Below the pieces are notes generated by a model. The model was not told the origin of the DNA and did not search any database. It saw only the letters and a program-made list of their open reading frames with translations. A DNA stretch of 64,000 nucleotides. Source: Novosphingobium sp. Leaf2. Its GTDB lineage: Bacteria; Pseudomonadota; Alphaproteobacteria; Sphingomonadales; Sphingomonadaceae. Below are positions 60,626-64,000 of this stretch, one piece after another. Both the position numbers and the translations under genes were made by a program. The stretch is from contig NZ_LMJY01000002.1 in the NCBI RefSeq assembly GCF_001421325.1, forward strand, positions 1 through 64,000, read 5' to 3'. Within the stretch, counting starts at the first letter, position 1. The number at the start of each line of letters is the position of its first letter.

Positions 60626-60844
60626 TCAGCCCTTTTCCAGTTCCGAGCCGCGTTTCAACACTTTGGCCCCTTCCTCCTGTTCGATGAGGTATGCCGGATT
60701 GTCCTGCGTGCCGTTGCGCGATACGCGCTTGCCTTTCAGGGTACGGCTTACGCGGCGCTCGAATGTGTCAACCACCTTGCCGCTCGCGGTGCCGGAGCCC
60801 CAGTTCCAGTGCACCGTGGCACCTTTATGGAAGGAATCGGCCAT
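60626..60844 (-). CDS. DUF2945 (Tudor-like) small protein
   Basis: This 72-residue protein has the pattern FHKGATVHWNWGSGTASGKV and later NPAYLIEQEEGAKVLKRGSE of the DUF2945 (hypervirulence-associated Tudor-like) family. The fold is a small beta-barrel and the role is unknown. It lies between a small membrane-protein gene and the DUF1810 gene, each three bases away. Confidence 0.92.
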   Translation of the reverse strand: MADSFHKGATVHWNWGSGTASGKVVDTFERRVSRTLKGKRVSRNGTQDNPAYLIEQEEGAKVLKRGSELEKG

Positions 60845-60847
60845 CGC

Positions 60848-61066
60848 TCAGGGCTTCTGAGCCGATTGTTCGGCCACCGCCTTGTTGGTCGTGGCATCGC
60901 CGCCGGTATCGTCAGGCGCGCTGAACATGCCCGTCGCCACGATGATGACGAAAGCGATAATCACCAGCGCCAGTCCGATCCCCAGCACATAGCGCGTTAC
61001 GTGCGTACTCTCACCGGCACGGGCTTCGACTTTGTCGAGATGGATTTCGTCACCGCGCTTTTCCAT
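60848..61066 (-). CDS. Small single-pass membrane protein, unknown function
   Basis: This 72-residue protein has a charged N-terminus and one membrane helix (YVLGIGLALVIIAFVIIVAT), then a Gly/Thr-rich tail ending AVAEQSAQKP. The ATG at 61066 has AGGAGG eight bases upstream, so it is preferred over the longer frame. It is the first of three closely spaced minus-strand genes. Confidence 0.8.
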   Translation of the reverse strand: MEKRGDEIHLDKVEARAGESTHVTRYVLGIGLALVIIAFVIIVATGMFSAPDDTGGDATTNKAVAEQSAQKP

Positions 61067-61169
61067 GGCGTGTCCCTCCTGATGCGGGACGCCATCGGGC
61101 ACCCGTTACAAAAGGATACAACACGCGAGTGCGGACAGCGTTCCGCCGCCCGCACCTATGCAAGGCACG

Positions 61170-62003
61170 TCAGTCGCGCAGCAGTTCGTTGATGCCGGTC
61201 TTGGAGCGGGTCTGCGCATCGACCGTCTTGACGATCACCGCGCAGTACAGCGAGGGGCCGGGCGTGCCGTCAGGTAGGGGCTTGCCGGGCAGTGCGCCGG
61301 GCACCACCACGGCGTAGGGCGGCACGCGGCCGATGTGTATCTCGCCGGTCGCCCGATCGACGATCTTGGTGGATGCGCCGATGAACACGCCCATCGACAG
61401 CACCGCGCCTTCGCCCACGATCGCGCCCTCGGCCACTTCCGACCGTGCGCCGATGAAGGCGTTGTCTTCGATGATGACCGGTCCGGCCTGCAGCGGTTCC
61501 AGCACCCCGCCGATGCCGACGCCGCCCGAGATGTGGACGTTGCGACCGATCTGCGCGCACGAACCCACCGTGGCCCAGGTATCGACCATCGTGCCTTCAC
61601 CTACGTAGGCACCCAGATTCACGAAGCTGGGCATCAGCACCACGCCCTTGGAGATGAACGCGCTGCGCCGCACGACCGCGCCGGGCACCACGCGCACGCC
61701 GGCGTCCTTGAAGCGGGCTTCATCCCAGCCCGCAAACTTGAGCGGCACTTTGTCGAAAGCCGGTGCGCCGGCAGCGCCATAGTCCACGACCGCATTGTCG
61801 TTCAGCCGGAAGCTGAGCAGCACCGCCTTCTTGAGCCACTGGTTCACCACCCATTCGCCGCCAACCTTTTGCGCAACCCGGGCTTGCCCCGAATCGAGCA
61901 GGTCCAGCGCCTGGTCGACGATCTGGCGCACGTCCTGGCTGGCCGGGGTGACGGTGTCGCGCGCGTCGAACGCGGCTTCGATCTGGGCGGCAAGGTCGGA
62001 CAT
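61170..62003 (-). CDS. dapD: 2,3,4,5-tetrahydropyridine-2,6-dicarboxylate N-succinyltransferase
   Basis: This 277-residue enzyme of the lysine and meso-diaminopimelate pathway succinylates tetrahydrodipicolinate. The C-terminal left-handed beta-helix has the hexapeptide pattern ([20 protein letters not shown], then [20 protein letters not shown]). The N-terminal helical domain is canonical ([20 protein letters not shown]), with [17 protein letters not shown]. It is a housekeeping gene on its own, followed downstream on the minus strand by the small three-gene set. Confidence 0.97.
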   Translation of the reverse strand: MSDLAAQIEAAFDARDTVTPASQDVRQIVDQALDLLDSGQARVAQKVGGEWVVNQWLKKAVLLSFRLNDNAVVDYGAAGAPAFDKVPLKFAGWDEARFKDAGVRVVPGAVVRRSAFISKGVVLMPSFVNLGAYVGEGTMVDTWATVGSCAQIGRNVHISGGVGIGGVLEPLQAGPVIIEDNAFIGARSEVAEGAIVGEGAVLSMGVFIGASTKIVDRATGEIHIGRVPPYAVVVPGALPGKPLPDGTPGPSLYCAVIVKTVDAQTRSKTGINELLRD

Positions 62004-62111
62004 GAGCGTAGGCCTTTCGGATGGGCGATGTTTGCCGGTCGCCTAAAGCCAGAAGTGGCCGGGGGCAAGGGGCGGGCGGACACGATTCGAACCCATCCGC
62101 GCGGCTCCCGG

Positions 62112-62777
62112 TCAATCGTCGGGGTTGAGCAGTTCGCGCGTGAAGCCGATCAGGCCGGTCTGGCGGGCGCGGCGCAGGCGCTCGGCCTGCAGGATATGGC
62201 GCACCTGCCCGAAGCAGCCCGCCACATCGTCGTTGATCACCACGTAATCGTAGCCGTCCCAGTGGCTGATCTCGGAACGTGCGCGCTCCATCCGGCCCTG
62301 GATCACCTCCGCGCTGTCCGTGCCGCGCCCAGTCAGGCGGCGGCGCAGTTCCTCGATGCTGGGCGGCAGCAGGAACACGCGGACCACATCGCGTTCCAGC
62401 TTTTGATACAGCTGCTGAGTGCCCTGCCAGTCGATGTCGAACAGATAATCCAGGCCTTCCTTCAGGCCGGCTTTAACCTGCGCCTTGGGCGTGCCGTAGC
62501 TGTGCCCGAAAACCGTGGCCCACTCCAGAAAGTCGCCATCGTCCACCATCCGCTCGAACGTTTCGGCGGTGACGAAGTGGTAGTCCTTGCCGTCCACCTC
62601 ACCGGGACGCGGGGGGCGGGTGGTACACGACACCGAATTGCAGATGTGCGGATCGTGATCCAGCAGCATGCGCGCGATCGTGGTCTTGCCCGCGCCCGAT
62701 GGCGAGGACAGGATGAACATCAACCCGCGCCGGGCAAGGGTGCCGTCAGCCTGGGAAACAAGGGTGGATTGGGTCAT
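62112..62777 (-). CDS. gmk: Guanylate kinase
   Basis: This 221-residue enzyme phosphorylates GMP with ATP. The P-loop is ILSSPSGAGKTTIARML, the GMP-binding region is SVSCTTRPPRPGEVDGKDYH and the lid and base segments follow (FLEWATVFGHSYGTPK). VIQGRMERARSEISHWDGYD is typical of alphaproteobacterial Gmk. Confidence 0.97.
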   Translation of the reverse strand: MTQSTLVSQADGTLARRGLMFILSSPSGAGKTTIARMLLDHDPHICNSVSCTTRPPRPGEVDGKDYHFVTAETFERMVDDGDFLEWATVFGHSYGTPKAQVKAGLKEGLDYLFDIDWQGTQQLYQKLERDVVRVFLLPPSIEELRRRLTGRGTDSAEVIQGRMERARSEISHWDGYDYVVINDDVAGCFGQVRHILQAERLRRARQTGLIGFTRELLNPDD

Positions 62778-62828
62778 GACCCCCGATGCCGGGCTGAGCC
62801 GCGCAAATCAAGTCCGCACAGCAGTGAC

Positions 62829-63269
62829 CTATTCCGTCTCGCCGTCCTGCGCCATGTCTTCGATGACCTCTTCGCCTTGTCGGCGGGCCTGACGGGCGTG
62901 GCTGCGATCGTACAGCGTCTTTGCCACCAGGGCGCCCCCGATGAAGAGGGCGCCGGGCACCGATCCCAGCGCCACGCGGGCCAGGGCGCCGTGCAGCAAC
63001 GTCTCGCTCATGGTGCGACCGCGCAGGATCGACTTGGCCTTGCGCGGGGAATAGCTGGCGCCCAGCACCGCACGTTCCACCGCCCGCCGGGCGAGGGTGG
63101 TGCCGGTACGCAAGGCAATATCTGCAATCACCAGATTGGTCGCGGGGTTGGGGCTGGGGCCGTGCAATTCGCCGCCGTTATCGGCCAGCGCCTTGAGCCC
63201 GTTGGGCGCGGCCTTCACCGCACCTGCGGCTTTTTGTGCGGTTTGTTTCAAACGCCTGGGGCCCAACAT
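62829..63269 (-). CDS. Conserved hypothetical protein with one membrane segment
   Basis: This 146-residue protein is basic at its N-terminus (GPRRLKQTAQKAAGAVKA), has a putative membrane segment near residues 95-115 (GSVPGALFIGGALVAKTLY) and an acidic end (EEVIEDMAQDGETE). I do not recognise a functional family. It lies between gmk and sspB on the same strand. Confidence 0.75.
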   Translation of the reverse strand: MLGPRRLKQTAQKAAGAVKAAPNGLKALADNGGELHGPSPNPATNLVIADIALRTGTTLARRAVERAVLGASYSPRKAKSILRGRTMSETLLHGALARVALGSVPGALFIGGALVAKTLYDRSHARQARRQGEEVIEDMAQDGETE

Positions 63270-63310
63270 GATCGCAGTATCGCCCTTCGTTCGGGCAGCA
63301 GCAGGCCCGG

Positions 63311-63811
63311 TTACTTCTTCTTGCCGAAATCCACGGACACGACATTCGAGCCATCGTCCGCAGGAGTAATGCGTGAGGCAACGTCGCGTTCCTCGTCGTT
63401 GCCGGCCGCGCCCACTGAGTCGTCCTCTTCCGCTTCTTCGGTGGCCTGGAATTGCAAGCCGAAGTCCACCGCCGGATCGACGAAGGCGGTGATGGCAGAG
63501 AACGGAATGTCCAGCTTGGCGGGCATCTGGTTGAACGAGAGGCTGACGGTGAAGCCATCGTCGGTAACGCCAAGATCCCAGAACTTGTTCTGGATCACGA
63601 TCGTCATTTCATCGGGGAAGCGGGCGCGCAGGCTGGGGGGAATGCCGACACCAGGCGCGCCGGTCTTGAACGTGATGTAGAAGTGATGGCCGCCGGGCAG
63701 GACGCCATTTGCGGCCTCCACCTGGCCTAGCACGCGACCGACGACCGCACGCAGGGCCTCCTGCACGATTTCGTCGTAAGGGATCAGGCTGTCTTGCGGG
63801 GTGTCGTTCAT
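63311..63811 (-). CDS. sspB: ClpXP adaptor SspB (alphaproteobacterial type)
   Basis: This 166-residue adaptor delivers ssrA-tagged and other substrates to ClpXP. The substrate-binding beta-sandwich has GGHHFYITFKTGAPGVGIPP, LRARFPDEMTIVIQNKFWDL and VSLSFNQMPAKLDIPFSAIT. A long acidic linker then leads to the C-terminal ClpX-tethering tail (NVVSVDFGKKK). The length and tail match the Caulobacter-type SspB. The remaining 190 bases to the window end show no gene. Confidence 0.95.
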   Translation of the reverse strand: MNDTPQDSLIPYDEIVQEALRAVVGRVLGQVEAANGVLPGGHHFYITFKTGAPGVGIPPSLRARFPDEMTIVIQNKFWDLGVTDDGFTVSLSFNQMPAKLDIPFSAITAFVDPAVDFGLQFQATEEAEEDDSVGAAGNDEERDVASRITPADDGSNVVSVDFGKKK

Positions 63812-64000
63812 CGGGCCCTACGTGGTCATGCTTGCGATTCCGGTCAAGCGTGTTTGCGCTGAAATTAGCACGACGGGGCAGGTTATGCCAAAGTCGTTCC
63901 AGTGCCGGCCTGCCGCGTGGTGGTCATAAAACGCGATGGCGGCGGTGTGGTGCCCCAAGCATAATTGATTCCAGCGCATACCGGTTTATAGGCGCAGGGA

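Overview
The window is chromosomal DNA of a high-GC alphaproteobacterium, most likely a sphingomonad close to Novosphingobium or Sphingobium. The evidence is the lig-type protocatechuate 4,5-cleavage genes, an alphaproteobacterial SspB, a TonB-receptor and GH3 glycoside locus, and the dapD/gmk/sspB housekeeping end. No rRNA, intact tRNA or CRISPR array was seen.

Layout. 1-9,400 is accessory and decayed. It holds the start of an IS5-like transposase, an FMN reductase, a large autotransporter followed by a TIGR03032 protein, an IS630-like fragment, and a prophage relic made of a tRNA-Ser-like 3' end, a broken P4-type integrase and an Rz/Rz1 spanin pair. 9,400-14,000 has an AT-richer membrane acyltransferase, a decayed partial copy of the TIGR03032 gene, and a UbiB-family kinase. 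14,017-26,589 is a glycoside-utilisation locus. Five minus-strand genes (TonB receptor, flavin-dependent halogenase, GH3 beta-glucosidase, cation/proton antiporter, GH3 exo-glucanase) diverge from a sugar MFS transporter and a LacI repressor. Two TGACATCG-type palindromes lie in the shared promoter. 26,760-33,869 is a second giant autotransporter.

34,041-44,324 is a complete 4-hydroxybenzoate to pyruvate plus oxaloacetate route. PobA makes protocatechuate, LigAB cleave it at the 4,5 bond, LigC oxidises the semialdehyde, LigI opens the lactone, and LigU, LigJ and LigK finish the pathway. Regulators are an AraC-family protein beside pobA and a LysR-family protein that unusually has two DNA-binding domains. 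A DUF1932 dehydrogenase of unknown role leads the ligJABC operon. 44,517-48,922 adds a KstD-like flavoprotein and a small HxlR/VOC/DUF1428/VOC cluster.

48,923-49,807 contains remnants of two LprI-like genes. 49,808-58,900 is stress and signalling: HPII-type catalase, a small CsbD-like protein, an OmpA-family protein, and a KaiC-like ATPase translationally coupled to a hybrid histidine kinase. 59,000-63,811 is housekeeping: class I fructose-bisphosphatase, small conserved proteins, dapD, gmk and sspB.

The items most worth follow-up are the halogenase inside a glucoside-utilisation operon under a single divergent operator region, the LysR regulator with tandem HTH domains, the KaiC/hybrid-kinase pair, and the autotransporter-TIGR03032 pair with its relic copy. 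All functions are inferred by reading motifs; no database search was run.
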